A stretch of DNA of 64,000 nt from Arthrobacter sp. B6 (GCF_001663775.1 NZ_KV467169.1:945206-1009205); one strand, 5' to 3'. Counted from the first letter of the stretch, positions 11,446 to 20,359 are shown. Notes: generated by a model from the sequence alone, not told the origin. Numbers and translations are program-made.

Positions 11446-12576
11446 TCAGCTCTTGCTGCTGCCCAGCTGCGGCAGCTCCTTTTGCCAGATCCCCGTCACG
11501 CCTGCCGTGGTGAATCCCAGCTGCTTGTTAACGGTCAGGAGGTATCTGTTCTCCGGGGCGTTCCAGGTGTAGATGACCCTGGCGTCCGGGAACTGTTCGG
11601 TCAGCCGTTCCATGTTGGCCACCTTGATCAGCAGGCCCAGCTTGTTGCCGCGGTGTTCCTGGAGCACCAGTGTGTCGTCCTGGAAGACGACATCTGCACG
11701 GTGGGCCAGGACGCTGATGGTGGTCAGCCCCACCAGGGCGCCGGTGGCCAGGTGCTCGACGGCGGTAACCACCGTCCGCCGTCCCTGCGCAATGGTGGCC
11801 TCTTCCGCCTCACGGAGGATGCCGCCGTCGAACACCATGTCCTGCTCAACCGGCGTCTCAAGGGAGGGGTCGACGTCGGCGCCGGCCTGGTTCTCCAGCA
11901 CGGCCACAGCTTCCAGCCACTGGTCCGGGCAGCGGTCCGTCCAGTGATGCAGGCGGTACCGGCCGTTATTGGCGGCGTCGGCCTCCGCCTGGAGGTCCGC
12001 AACGAGCTTGGAGTCCAGGGGCAGGGTGCAGGAACTGAACTGCTCAATGTGTTGCAGGGTGTACCCGGTCTTGCGGGCAAACTCGACCTCGCGGCTGTCC
12101 AGCGGCACAAAACCCTGCCCTGAGCCGGGGACCAGCTGGGCTTTCTCAAACTCATGCAGTGAAGCACCCGGATGGTTGGTATCCACCAGGATCATGGTCC
12201 GGCCCTCAGCCCGCGCCAGGTGTTCAGCGGCGAGCAGCAGCTTCCTACCAACGCCCTGCCTCTGGAATTCGGGCAGGATATCCAGGGTGAACTCGGCCAG
12301 GTCCAGGTTGTCAGCCAGTGGAAGGGCGATGTCCACCGTGCCCACGATCTCGCCGTCGACCTTGGCCACCAGGATGATCTGGCGCTCGTAGGGATCCTCG
12401 AGCTCCAGGAGTTTCTCCAGCGGCGCGTAGGCCAGGTCATCACTTCCCCAGGTCTGCATCCGGACCTTGCGTCCCACCTCGACGGCGGCAAGGAAGTCCG
12501 CTGCGTCCGTCGCGTCCAGCGACTCCGGGATCCAAAGCTGCTCGATCTTCACATCTTTTGCCATAAGGGGCATCAT
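11446..12576 (-). CDS. double-domain GNAT N-acetyltransferase
   Basis: This 376-residue protein has two GCN5-type acetyltransferase domains. The first domain (about residues 35-150) has the acetyl-CoA loop FQRQGVGRKLL; the second (about 215-370) has HRGNKLGLLIKVAN and ends YTWNAPENRYLLTVNKQLGF. The architecture resembles mycothiol synthase, but the real mshD is elsewhere in the window (33101). The ATG at 12576 overlaps the upstream stop (ATGA). A GTG at 12594 is in frame but too close to any Shine-Dalgarno sequence. It is a paralogue of the next upstream gene, and the two form a translationally coupled pair. The substrate is unknown. Confidence 0.85.
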   Translation of the reverse strand: MMPLMAKDVKIEQLWIPESLDATDAADFLAAVEVGRKVRMQTWGSDDLAYAPLEKLLELEDPYERQIILVAKVDGEIVGTVDIALPLADNLDLAEFTLDILPEFQRQGVGRKLLLAAEHLARAEGRTMILVDTNHPGASLHEFEKAQLVPGSGQGFVPLDSREVEFARKTGYTLQHIEQFSSCTLPLDSKLVADLQAEADAANNGRYRLHHWTDRCPDQWLEAVAVLENQAGADVDPSLETPVEQDMVFDGGILREAEEATIAQGRRTVVTAVEHLATGALVGLTTISVLAHRADVVFQDDTLVLQEHRGNKLGLLIKVANMERLTEQFPDARVIYTWNAPENRYLLTVNKQLGFTTAGVTGIWQKELPQLGSSKS

Positions 12577-13685
12577 CCCAGCCGTTTCTGCCACTCACCT
12601 TCATAGCCAGCAGGCTTGAATCCAAGCGAAATATTTATCGCCAGCATATGCTGGTTTTCGCTGGCATTCCATGTAAGGACGGACCGCGCGGCGGGCCAAC
12701 GCTGCTGCGCCAGGCGCAGGTTCGCGAGCTTGACCAGCATTCCCAGGCGGTGTCCCCGGTGCTCCGCGGACACCAACGTATCCTGCTGGATCACGGAGGC
12801 GGGAACCGCCGGACGCCAGTTCAGGACCGTATAGGCTGCGAGCCTTCCGGACGTGCCGTGCATGGCCGCGGTGACCAGGCTTTGGACTCCGCCGCGGACG
12901 AGCATCTGTTCATCGTTGCGTACCCGAGCCGCATCCCAGTCCTCGGCGCCCCAGTCCAGTCCGGCCGTAGGCACATCGGTGCTCATCCGGGCTTTCAGGA
13001 CGGCGTATTCCGCAACGAGTTCCCCGGGGCAGGATTCTGCCCAGGCAACCATTTTGTAGTCCAGGGCATGGGCGGACGCCTCGGCCTCCAGCGTTTCCAG
13101 ACGCTCCGCGGGCACGGGCAAGGCAAGCCTGCTGGACCTTTCCACCTGCTCGAGCTCATACCCCGCCGCGGATGCGAAGGCGGTTGAGGCCTCATCCGGC
13201 GGCAGTCCGCCGGCTCCTGATTTGGCCGGGAGCAGCCTGCCCGAACGCTCCACGAGCTCCAGCGGGACCTCGCAATACGCGTCCAGCGACGTCCGGCCAC
13301 GCCCCGCCGCAACGGACTCCGCATAGTCCAGCAGCCGCCTCCCCCATCCGCGCCGCCGGTATGCCGGGGCCACCAGGACATCGATTCCTGCGGTGGAGGT
13401 GTTTTCACGCAGTGGCAGCGTGACCGAGCACAGGCCCACCATCGCCCCGTTCAGCCTGGCGATGAACAGGTGCCGCTCCTCGTACTCATTTCCCTGCCAG
13501 AATTCCTTTGCTTCCGCCGCTGTGGGGCAGCGGTCAAGGTTGCCCCACTTCTGCCGCTCGTGGGCTTCGCGGAGGGCCTGGCAGGCACGGAAGTCCGTAG
13601 CACCGTCCGGACTGACCGCGGCGCCTGGCCTGCCGCCGTCGGGCGTTGGCGGGATCTGAACAGCGGTAATGGTCAGCGCGGTCAT
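12573..13685 (-). CDS. double-domain GNAT N-acetyltransferase (paralogue)
   Basis: This 370-residue protein has the same two-domain GNAT layout as its downstream neighbour. The first domain has the acetyl-CoA loop YRRRGWGRRLL at about residue 110; the second has HRGHRLGMLVKLAN and ends LTWNASENQHMLAINISLGF. The shared C-terminal signature shows that the two arose by duplication. The start ATG is preceded by TAGGCT at exactly 6 nt and by no clear Shine-Dalgarno sequence, so the mRNA is probably leaderless. The pair sits between rplJL and rplKA, operons that are normally adjacent, which hints at but does not show a ribosome-related substrate. Confidence 0.85.
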   Translation of the reverse strand: MTALTITAVQIPPTPDGGRPGAAVSPDGATDFRACQALREAHERQKWGNLDRCPTAAEAKEFWQGNEYEERHLFIARLNGAMVGLCSVTLPLRENTSTAGIDVLVAPAYRRRGWGRRLLDYAESVAAGRGRTSLDAYCEVPLELVERSGRLLPAKSGAGGLPPDEASTAFASAAGYELEQVERSSRLALPVPAERLETLEAEASAHALDYKMVAWAESCPGELVAEYAVLKARMSTDVPTAGLDWGAEDWDAARVRNDEQMLVRGGVQSLVTAAMHGTSGRLAAYTVLNWRPAVPASVIQQDTLVSAEHRGHRLGMLVKLANLRLAQQRWPAARSVLTWNASENQHMLAINISLGFKPAGYEGEWQKRLG

Positions 13686-13691
13686 GCTCCC

Positions 13692-13697
13692 AGCCTA
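13692..13697 (-). promoter_or_regulatory. -10 box TAGGCT of a leaderless GNAT gene
   Basis: The hexamer TAGGCT lies 6 nt before the ATG at 13685, which places the transcription start at or within one base of the start codon. No convincing -35 is visible. Confidence 0.55.
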
Positions 13698-13737
13698 GCC
13701 ATCCGGGCGGTCCAGTCGAGGGTGCGGGATTAAGCAA

Positions 13738-13769
13738 AGGGACCGCCCGGCGTGTGCCGGGCGGTCCCT
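13738..13769 (-). terminator. intrinsic terminator of rplKA
   Basis: A perfect 14-bp GC-rich stem (AGGGACCGCCCGGC and its complement) with a 4-nt loop lies 41 nt after the rplA stop. TTTGCTT follows on the minus strand. Confidence 0.85.
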
Positions 13770-13810
13770 CTTGGTGCCGGACGGAGCCGGCGGGAGGTGC
13801 TGTTTGAGGA

Positions 13811-14518
13811 TCAGACCTCGGTCAGTACCTTGGTGACGTTGGGGTCAACGGAGATTCCCGGACCGAACGTGGTGGCCACGGTGGCCTTCTGGATGTAGCG
13901 GCCCTTGGAAGCGGACGGCTTCAGGCGAAGCACCTCTTCCAGTGCTGCGGCGTAGTTCTCGGCCAGCTTGATGGCGTCGAACGAAACCTTGCCGATGATG
14001 AAGTGCAGGTTCGAGTGCTTGTCGACGCGGAAGTCGATCTTGCCGCCCTTGATGTCGTTGACAGCCTTGGCGACATCCGCGGTAACGGTGCCGGTCTTCG
14101 GGTTCGGCATCAGGTTACGGGGACCCAGCACCTTACCCAGACGGCCAACCTTGCCCATGAGGTCAGGGGTGGCGACGGCTGCATCGAAGTCGGTCCAGCC
14201 GGCTGCGATTTTCTCGATCAGGTCATCGGAACCAACGAAGTCGGCGCCGGCTGCGATTGCTGCCTCAGCCTTGTCGCCCGTTGCGAAAACCAGGACGCGC
14301 GAGACCTTACCCGTGCCGTGCGGCAGGTTGACGGTGCCGCGGACCATCTGGTCAGCCTTACGGGGGTCAACGCCGAGGCGGAAGGCGACCTCAACGGTGG
14401 CGTCGAACTTGGACGGGTTGGTGTCCTTGGCGAGCGTTACTGCCTCGAACGGCGCGTAGAACTTCTCCGCGTCGATCTTGGCGGCTGCTGCCTCATATGC
14501 TTTGCTGCGCTTTGCCAT
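13811..14518 (-). CDS. rplA: 50S ribosomal protein L1
   Basis: This 235-residue protein binds 23S rRNA at the L1 stalk and assists release of deacylated tRNA; in many bacteria it also represses its own operon. The sequence shows the typical DATVEVAFRLGVDPRKADQMVRG and the region GKVGRLGKVLGPRNLMPNPK. Length is normal. It follows rplK after 129 nt and is closed by a strong terminator. AGGAGAA lies about 5 nt before the ATG. Confidence 0.98.
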   Translation of the reverse strand: MAKRSKAYEAAAAKIDAEKFYAPFEAVTLAKDTNPSKFDATVEVAFRLGVDPRKADQMVRGTVNLPHGTGKVSRVLVFATGDKAEAAIAAGADFVGSDDLIEKIAAGWTDFDAAVATPDLMGKVGRLGKVLGPRNLMPNPKTGTVTADVAKAVNDIKGGKIDFRVDKHSNLHFIIGKVSFDAIKLAENYAAALEEVLRLKPSASKGRYIQKATVATTFGPGISVDPNVTKVLTEV

Positions 14519-14647
14519 GCTGCTTATTTCTCCTTGTGCAGTTGTGGTCTGCGGACCGCGCTGGGCCCTGCCACAGTTGGTGATCCGGCTCGGATTGCCA
14601 ACATTTCAATGTTTCAGGTGGTGCCGGTTGCCCGGCGGGAAGGGCTA

Positions 14648-15079
14648 TTAGCCCTCGACGGTGATACCCATGGAGCGGGCGGTGCCGGCGATGATCTTCG
14701 CTGCGCCTTCGAGGCTCGTGGCGTTGAGGTCTTCCATCTTGGTGGTGGCGATCTCGTTGACCTGGGCCTGGGTCAGCTTGGCAACCTTGACGGTGTGCGG
14801 CGTGGGTGAACCCTTGGCAACGCCTGCAGCCTTCTTGATGAGCTCAGCAGCCGGCGGGGTCTTGGTGATGAACGTGAATGAACGGTCTTCGTACACCGTG
14901 ATTTCCACGGGGATGACGTTTCCGCGCTGGGCTTCTGTGGCAGCGTTGTACGCCTTGCAGAATTCCATGATGTTGACACCGTGCTGGCCAAGCGCAGGAC
15001 CGATCGGCGGAGCCGGGTTAGCGGCACCTGCCTGGATCTGCAGCTTGATGAGGCCGGTGACCTTCTTCTTGGGAGCCAA
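14648..15079 (-). CDS. rplK: 50S ribosomal protein L11
   Basis: This 143-residue protein forms the base of the stalk with 23S rRNA (the thiostrepton site) and is needed for stringent-response signalling. The N-terminal proline-rich segment [20 protein letters not shown] and the C-terminal rRNA-binding domain are complete. It lies 130 nt after nusG and precedes rplA, the universal nusG-rplK-rplA order. Confidence 0.98.
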
Positions 15080-15209
15080 TGTAGGGTCCTTCTCTCAATG
15101 ACGTCCTGGGACACAGGAGCGTGCCTCAGGTATTTGGCCGCCATGGCGAGGCGGCCGGCCGTTCCGGAACTGCTAAGCGGGCAGCGCCGGAGCGAATTCT
15201 GTGGTGAAG

Positions 15210-16055
15210 CTAGATCTTGGTGACCTGGTTGAACGCCAGGGTGACCGGGGTCTCGCGCTCGAAGATGGAGACCAGCACCACGAGGGTCTGGGATTCCACC
15301 TTGATTTCGGAGATCGTGGCCGGGAGGGTCTCGAATGGACCTTCCTTGACGATGACGGACTCGCCAACCTCGAAGTCAACGTCAACCGGGGCGGCAGCGT
15401 GCTTGACGGGCTTGCCCTTCTCGGCCTGCTCTTCTTCGAAGACCGGGGCGAGCATGGAGAAGACCTCATCGAGGCGCAGCGGGACGGGGTTGTGGGCGTT
15501 GCCCACGAAGCCGGTGACGCCGGGGGTGTGGCGGACGGCGCCCCAGGAGGCGTCCGTCAGGTCCATCCGGACCAGGACGTAGCCGGGGATGCGCACGCGG
15601 TTGATGACCTTGCGCTGGGCGTTCTTGATCTCAACGACTTCTTCCATGGGCACCTGGATTTCGAAGATGTACTCTTCCATGTCCAGGGTCTGGATGCGGG
15701 TTTCAAGGTTGGCCTTCACGCGGTTTTCGTAACCGGCGTAGGAGTGGATGACGTACCAGTCACCCTCCTGGCGGCGCAGTTTGGCCTTGAATTCCTCGGC
15801 GGGATCAACCTCGGCCTTGGCGGCCGCGGCAGCGAGGGCGTCAGCCTCCCCCGACTTTTCGTCGGAGTCGTCGCTGTCAACGTCCGCCTCTTCAGCGTCA
15901 GCGTCGTCGGCGGAATCGTCAGCGTCGTCAGAATCGGCGAAGTCGGATTCGGACGCAGCGGACTCAACCTCAGACTCTTCACCGGCTTCTGCCGTGACGT
16001 CCGTGGACTCTTCCAGCTCAGTCTCGGTTACCTCGAGCTCCTGCTCAGACACTTG
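15210..16055 (-). CDS. nusG: transcription termination/antitermination protein NusG
   Basis: This elongation factor binds RNA polymerase and, through its KOW domain, Rho or ribosomal protein S10. The 281-residue protein has about 95 N-terminal residues dominated by Asp, Glu and Ser, an extension typical of actinobacteria. The NGN domain (from WYVIHSYAGYENRVK) and the C-terminal KOW domain (FEVGESVIVKEGPFETLPA) follow. I chose the GTG at 16055 because GGAG lies 6 nt upstream and the product then starts MSEQELEV. The in-frame ATG at 16082 has no ribosome binding site. The gene is 113 nt after secE. Confidence 0.95.
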   Translation of the reverse strand, partial: QVSEQELEVTETELEESTDVTAEAGEESEVESAASESDFADSDDADDSADDADAEEADVDSDDSDEKSGEADALAAAAAKAEVDPAEEFKAKLRRQEGDWYVIHSYAGYENRVKANLETRIQTLDMEEYIFEIQVPMEEVVEIKNAQRKVINRVRIPGYVLVRMDLTDASWGAVRHTPGVTGFVGNAHNPVPLRLDEVFSMLAPVFEEEQAEKGKPVKHAAAPVDVDFEVGESVIVKEGPFETLPATISEIKVESQTLVVLVSIFERETPVTLAFNQVTKI

Positions 16056-16168
16056 GTCTCCTGCTTCCTCATTGCCTAACATGCCTATTTAAATGGCTCA
16101 ATTCCGCACACTCCATGGTTCCCTCCGGTTTACCCGGACGGAATCACGCAGCCTGCGGACGATTCGCC

Positions 16169-16438
16169 TTAGCGGTCCCCGGGAGCGATCCCGCCGAAGA
16201 CCCAGCCGACCGCGGATCCAAAACCGAGGTCCAGCAGGCTGACGATGACCATCATGATGGCCACGAACACCAGCACCACGGCCGTGTAGTTGATCAGTTC
16301 CTTGCGGGTTGGTGCAACAACCTTCTTCAGTTCGCCGATGACCTGGCGGACGAAAAGTGCAATGCGAGCGAAGAAGTTTGCCTTGGCGTCCTTCTTAGCT
16401 GGGCGGCCCTGGGAGCTGCTGGCAGCTGTTTCGGTCAC
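16169..16438 (-). CDS. secE: protein translocase subunit SecE
   Basis: This is the essential small subunit of the SecYEG channel. The 89-residue protein has one membrane segment (about residues 55-80) and the conserved amphipathic segment VRQVIGELKKVVAPTRKE just before it. I chose GTG at 16438, giving MTETAASS, because GAGGACCAG precedes it; upstream in-frame starts would run into the tRNA-Trp gene. It lies 96 nt downstream of tRNA-Trp, and the tRNA-Trp-secE-nusG order is conserved in actinobacteria. Confidence 0.95.
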   Translation of the reverse strand: MTETAASSSQGRPAKKDAKANFFARIALFVRQVIGELKKVVAPTRKELINYTAVVLVFVAIMMVIVSLLDLGFGSAVGWVFGGIAPGDR

Positions 16439-16534
16439 CTGGTCCTCGCTCGTCTTTGCAATGTTGGAATACCCGGTCCTGATCAGAACCATGGTTGCTG
16501 CGCTTGCTCCGGCATACCGCCGGAACAGCTTGCG

Positions 16535-16607
16535 CAGGGCAGACAGGACTCGAACCTGCAACCTGCGGTTTTGGAGACCGCTGCGCTACCAATTGCGCCA
16601 CTACCCT
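16535..16607 (-). tRNA. tRNA-Trp (anticodon CCA)
   Basis: This 73-nt cloverleaf has acceptor arms AGGGTAG / CTGCCCT with discriminator G, anticodon stem GCGGT-CTCCAAA-ACCGC, and T-arm GCAGG-TTCGAGT-CCTGT. The anticodon is CCA. The CCA tail is not encoded. It precedes secE. Confidence 0.97.
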
Positions 16608-16883
16608 ATGGATCAAAAACCGCATCTGACGAAACCTCCGCAGTTTGCACTGGGGCGCACGTCATCATCCGTGTTTTCAACACCGGAGAACCAGTCTACG
16701 CGAACAACTTCGTGTTCGTCGAACCAGCCTCTTCCGGACCCTTCGCTCCGCTGGAATTGGCGATCTGACCTGCAGTCATAAAACCAATCCGGCAACCCGA
16801 ACGATCCGGTGAACAGCATAGAGTAGATCACGTCGAATTCCATCATTCAGCCTTCGGGCTGCAAGCGAAGAACGGACCCGCCC
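16608..16883. other. divergent intergenic region, tRNA-Trp / aspartate aminotransferase
   Basis: This is 276 nt between the 5' end of tRNA-Trp and the start of the aminotransferase gene. It must hold divergent promoters. TAGAGT at about 16819-16824 on the plus strand is a possible -10 for the aminotransferase gene. I see no small ORF with coding character and no repeat. Confidence 0.4.
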
Positions 16884-18101
16884 ATGTCTGCCGCCCGCGT
16901 TTCCCAGCGCATTTCCGCCATTGCCGAATCCGCAACCCTGGCCGTTGATGCCAAGGCCAAGGCGCTGAAGGCAGCCGGCCGGCCGGTCATTGGCTTCGGC
17001 GCGGGTGAACCGGATTTCCCCACTCCGGACTACATCGTGAAAGCGTCCATCGAGGCCGCAGGCCAGCCCAAGTATCACCGCTACTCCCCCGCCGGAGGCC
17101 TCCCCGAGCTGAAGAAGGCCATCGCGGAGAAGACCCTCCGCGATTCGGGCTACACCGTGGACGCGTCCCAGGTACTGGTGACCAACGGCGGCAAACAGGC
17201 CGTGTACAACACCTTCGCCACGCTGGTGGATCCGGGCGACGAAGTGATTGTCCCCACGCCGTTCTGGACCACGTACCCGGAGGCCATCAGGCTCGCGGGC
17301 GGTGTCCCCGTTGAGGTCTTCGCCGGCCCGGAAAAGGATTACCTGGTCACCGTCGACCAGCTCGAGGCAGCTGTCACTGACCGGACCAAGATCCTGCTGT
17401 TCGTTTCGCCGTCCAACCCCACCGGCTCCGTCTACTCCCCCGAACAGGTTGCCGAGATCGGCAAGTGGGCCGCCGCCAAGGGCCTGTGGGTGGTCACCGA
17501 CGAGATCTATGAGCACCTGACCTACGACGGCGTCCCGTTCACCTCCATCGCCACCGCTGCCCCTGAGCTGGGCGACAAAGTGGTGATCCTCAACGGCGTG
17601 GCCAAGACTTATGCCATGACCGGCTGGCGGGTGGGCTGGATGATCGGTCCGGCCGACGTCATCAAGGCGGCCACCAACCTGCAGTCCCACGCGACCTCCA
17701 ACGTCTCCAACATCATGCAGATCGCAGCCCTCGCCGCGGTCTCCGGCCCGCTCACCGCCGTCGACGAAATGAAGGTCGCCTTTGACCGCCGGCGCAAGGC
17801 CATCGTCGCCGGACTGAACGCCATCGAGGGCGTCGAATGCCCGACGCCGAAGGGCGCCTTCTACGTCTACGCGGACGTCCGCGGGCTGCTGGGGAAGGAA
17901 TTTCCGACGGCGGCAGGCACCGCCACGCCGTCGACCTCCGCTGAACTGGCGGCCCTGATCCTGGACGAGGTTGAGGTGGCAGTGGTGCCGGGCGAGGCGT
18001 TCGGCCCCTCCGGGTACCTGCGCCTCTCCTACGCCCTGGGCGACGACGACCTGGCCACCGGAGTGGCCCGGCTCCAGGACTTCCTGGGCAAGGCCAAGTA
18101 G
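16884..18101 (+). CDS. aspartate aminotransferase family protein
   Basis: This 405-residue class I PLP-dependent aminotransferase most likely interconverts aspartate and 2-oxoglutarate with oxaloacetate and glutamate. The PLP lysine is Lys241 in NGVAKTYAMTGWRVGW. Other family signatures are GAGEPDFPTP near residue 40, SPSNPTGS near 175 and the C-terminal arginine region GYLRLSYA. It is slightly longer than the roughly 390-residue norm because of an insertion near residue 350 (TAAGTATPSTSAE). The gene is monocistronic; its stop codon abuts a complex palindromic repeat array. Confidence 0.92.
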   Translation: MSAARVSQRISAIAESATLAVDAKAKALKAAGRPVIGFGAGEPDFPTPDYIVKASIEAAGQPKYHRYSPAGGLPELKKAIAEKTLRDSGYTVDASQVLVTNGGKQAVYNTFATLVDPGDEVIVPTPFWTTYPEAIRLAGGVPVEVFAGPEKDYLVTVDQLEAAVTDRTKILLFVSPSNPTGSVYSPEQVAEIGKWAAAKGLWVVTDEIYEHLTYDGVPFTSIATAAPELGDKVVILNGVAKTYAMTGWRVGWMIGPADVIKAATNLQSHATSNVSNIMQIAALAAVSGPLTAVDEMKVAFDRRRKAIVAGLNAIEGVECPTPKGAFYVYADVRGLLGKEFPTAAGTATPSTSAELAALILDEVEVAVVPGEAFGPSGYLRLSYALGDDDLATGVARLQDFLGKAK

Positions 18102-18236
18102 GCACGCTCTCTCACTTCCTGCAAGAAAAACCCAAACGCTCTATCACTTTCTTTAGGAGAGGGAGAGAGCGTTTGCGTTTAAGCGACAGGAAGTGAGAGA
18201 GCGTGTGCCAAAAAGCCGCAGGAAGTGAGAGAGCGT
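18101..18236. repeat. nested palindromic repeat array, family C
   Basis: The 17-nt unit AGGAAGTGAGAGAGCGT occurs on the plus strand at 18188-18204 and 18220-18236 and inverted at 18104-18120. Degenerate copies lie at 18136-18152 (inverted) and 18155-18171. The outer inverted pair encloses an inner AAACGCTCT/AGAGCGTTT hairpin (about 18134-18175). The array fills the convergent gap between the aminotransferase and response-regulator genes. Confidence 0.85.
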
Positions 18237-18245
18237 CCTGGTGGG

Positions 18246-18929
18246 CTAGAGGAGGCGGCGTTCGGCGGCCCATTTAGTGAGCTCGTGCCGGCTGGAGAGC
18301 TGGAGTTTTCGCAGTACCGCAGATACATGTGTTTCCACGGTCTTGATGCTGATGAACAGCTCCTTGGCCACTTCCTTGTAGCTGTAGCCGCGGGCGATCA
18401 GGCGCATGACTTCCAACTCGCGGGCGGACAGCCGGTCCAGCTCGTCGTCGGCGATGTCCGCCGGCGCGGTCCCGAAAGCATCCAGCACGAAGCCTGCCAG
18501 TCGAGGTGAGAAGACGGCGTCCCCGCCCGCCACCCGGAACACTGCATCGGTGATTTCGGCTCCGGAGATGGTCTTGGTGACATACCCCCGTGCCCCTGCA
18601 CGGATGACCGCCACGACGTCCTCGGCAGCGTCCGAGACGCTCAGGGCCAGGAACTTGGTGGTGCCCAGGAGGGCGGCGGAGCCGGCAATGACTTCACGTC
18701 CCCCGCCGCCGAGGCCGCCCGGCAGGTGAACGTCCAGCAGCACCACCTCCGGGCGCTCCTGGGCAATCACGGCAATGGCCTGCTCCACCGTCGCGGCTTC
18801 GCCCACCACCTGGATGCTGGCGTCAAGGTCGGCTTTGAGTCCCGAGCGGAAAATGGCGTGGTCGTCCACTATCACCACCCGCACGGACTGTGCGGGCCGG
18901 ATGGGTCCGGTCCCCTGTGCGTTGTTCAT
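18246..18929 (-). CDS. LuxR-family two-component response regulator (PspC locus)
   Basis: This 227-residue NarL/LuxR-type regulator has a receiver domain with acidic residues VDDHAIF, phospho-acceptor Asp66 (LLDVHLPGG) and Lys119. It is followed by a LuxR helix-turn-helix (about residues 165-215, LSARELEVMRLIARGYSYKEV). It overlaps the upstream kinase stop by 4 nt (ATGA), so kinase and regulator are translationally coupled. Likely targets are the divergent PspC membrane genes at 20484-22629, by analogy with actinobacterial PspC-kinase loci. That link is inferred. Confidence 0.93.
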   Translation of the reverse strand: MNNAQGTGPIRPAQSVRVVIVDDHAIFRSGLKADLDASIQVVGEAATVEQAIAVIAQERPEVVLLDVHLPGGLGGGGREVIAGSAALLGTTKFLALSVSDAAEDVVAVIRAGARGYVTKTISGAEITDAVFRVAGGDAVFSPRLAGFVLDAFGTAPADIADDELDRLSARELEVMRLIARGYSYKEVAKELFISIKTVETHVSAVLRKLQLSSRHELTKWAAERRLL

Positions 18930-20359
18930 GATTTCCCTTCCGCGTTGTCCGGTTGGAGCCCCGGCAGGCCCAGCCGCACCTCGGTGCCGTCAGAGGTGCT
19001 GGTGATGGAGGCTGTCCCGCCGTGGCGCTTCATGCGTCCGATGATCGATTCCCGCACCCCCAGCCTGTCCTCGGGCACATCGTTGAGTTCGAAGCCGGGT
19101 CCGCGGTCCTTGATGAAGACCTCCGCGCGGCCGTCGGAGACCTCCAGATACACGGAAACGGCACCGCCGCCGTGCCTGGAGGCATTCAGCATCGCCTCCC
19201 GGCTGGCCTGGACCAGGGCCTCGTGGGCTTCGGTCATCGCCGTGTCCCCCACACTCACCACGTCCACGGCATTGCCGAGGAAATCCTCGACCTCGGCCGC
19301 CGTTGCCTTGATCCGGTCAGAAAGCTGCCCGGCGTCCCGGCCGGGGTCCTGGAACAGCCAGCCCCGGAGTTCACGTTCCTGGGCGCGGGCGAGGCGGATC
19401 ACGTCGTGTTCGTTGCCGGCACGGCGCTGGATCAGGGCCAGGGTCTGCAGCACGGAGTCGTGCAGGTGGGCAGCGATCTCGGCCCGTTCCGTTTCGCGGA
19501 CCCTGCCGGCGCGCTCCGATTCCAGGTCGCGCCAGAATTTGAGTGCCCAGGGAAGCAGCACCAGCACCACGCCGCCCAGCACCGCTACCGAAGCAAGCAG
19601 CGCCAGCCAGGTCTGTTCCCAGGATCCCGAACCGGACACCATCACCAGCACGCCGGCGACCACCAGGGCCAGTCCCGCGGCCAGGCGGGCCCAGCCCCCG
19701 GCCTGGTCGGCCTTGGTTTTGTCCACCAGCCCCGCGCGGCGGGTCTCGTCGAGCTGCATCCAGGCGATGGCAGCGCCGCCCAGCACGGCGGCGGCAGGAA
19801 TGAGGGTGCCCAGGGGCACATCGACGCCCAGCAGCTCCGCGATCAGGATCCCCGCCACCAGGAGGAGCCCCGCTCCCAGCAGGATCTCCTTGCCGTAGCG
19901 CATGCTGCGGACGCGGAACCACGGCGGGCGCACCGGCGCGCCGTAGCCGGCAGCGGGCGCACCGTAGCCGGCAGCGGGCGCACCGTAGCCGGCAGCAGGG
20001 GCGGAAGCACCGCCGTCGGGAGTTCCCAGCGGTTGAGTGCCAGCGGCCTGGGCTGACGGCGGCACGCCTGCTGGGCGCGGCGACCCTGCACCGAATGCGG
20101 GGTCGAGGCTTACGGTCGGGGCAATGGGTGACGCCGGACGCCTGGCGTTGCGCCGGGCGCTTTCGTCAGCAGTGGGGACCATGATCCACAGCCAGGCGTA
20201 GAAGGCCAGCCCGGCACCGCCCGCCAGCGTCGCGAACGCCATGCCGATCCTGACGTTCTTCACCGGCCAGCCCAGGTGCGCCGCGAGGCCGGAGCACACG
20301 CCCGCGATGATGCGGTCGCTGCTGCGGACCAGCGGTGGGCGGGTAAGGGCTGTGCTCAT
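18926..20359 (-). CDS. PspC-domain sensor histidine kinase
   Basis: This 477-residue membrane kinase starts with a PspC domain (residues 5-62, RSSDRIIAGVCSGLAAHLG), followed by a Pro/Ala/Gly linker with three tandem AAGYGAP repeats (about 121-143). Four to five more membrane segments lie between 155 and 275. The cytoplasmic module is HisKA_3 type, with His300 in HLHDSV, and a HATPase domain (EAMLNASRHGG, KDRGPGF). The PspC domain presumably senses envelope stress. It starts the kinase/regulator operon and is transcribed divergently from another PspC gene. TTGGAT, 6 nt before the ATG, may be the -10 of a leaderless mRNA. Confidence 0.92.
   Translation of the reverse strand: MSTALTRPPLVRSSDRIIAGVCSGLAAHLGWPVKNVRIGMAFATLAGGAGLAFYAWLWIMVPTADESARRNARRPASPIAPTVSLDPAFGAGSPRPAGVPPSAQAAGTQPLGTPDGGASAPAAGYGAPAAGYGAPAAGYGAPVRPPWFRVRSMRYGKEILLGAGLLLVAGILIAELLGVDVPLGTLIPAAAVLGGAAIAWMQLDETRRAGLVDKTKADQAGGWARLAAGLALVVAGVLVMVSGSGSWEQTWLALLASVAVLGGVVLVLLPWALKFWRDLESERAGRVRETERAEIAAHLHDSVLQTLALIQRRAGNEHDVIRLARAQERELRGWLFQDPGRDAGQLSDRIKATAAEVEDFLGNAVDVVSVGDTAMTEAHEALVQASREAMLNASRHGGGAVSVYLEVSDGRAEVFIKDRGPGFELNDVPEDRLGVRESIIGRMKRHGGTASITSTSDGTEVRLGLPGLQPDNAEGKS
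19934..19996. repeat. three tandem 21-bp in-frame repeats in the PspC kinase gene
   Basis: Three 21-nt units encode AAGYGAP-type heptapeptides in the linker between the PspC and membrane regions. The copies are nearly identical, so copy number is likely to vary between strains by slippage. Confidence 0.85.

Noticed and set aside
16056..16082. ATG at 16082 as nusG start
   Set aside because: It has no ribosome binding site; GTG 16055 has GGAG at good spacing and gives the usual MSEQ start.
18101..18236. Repeated 17-nt units resembling a CRISPR array
   Set aside because: The units are in mixed orientations with unequal short gaps, there are no regular spacers and no cas genes are nearby.
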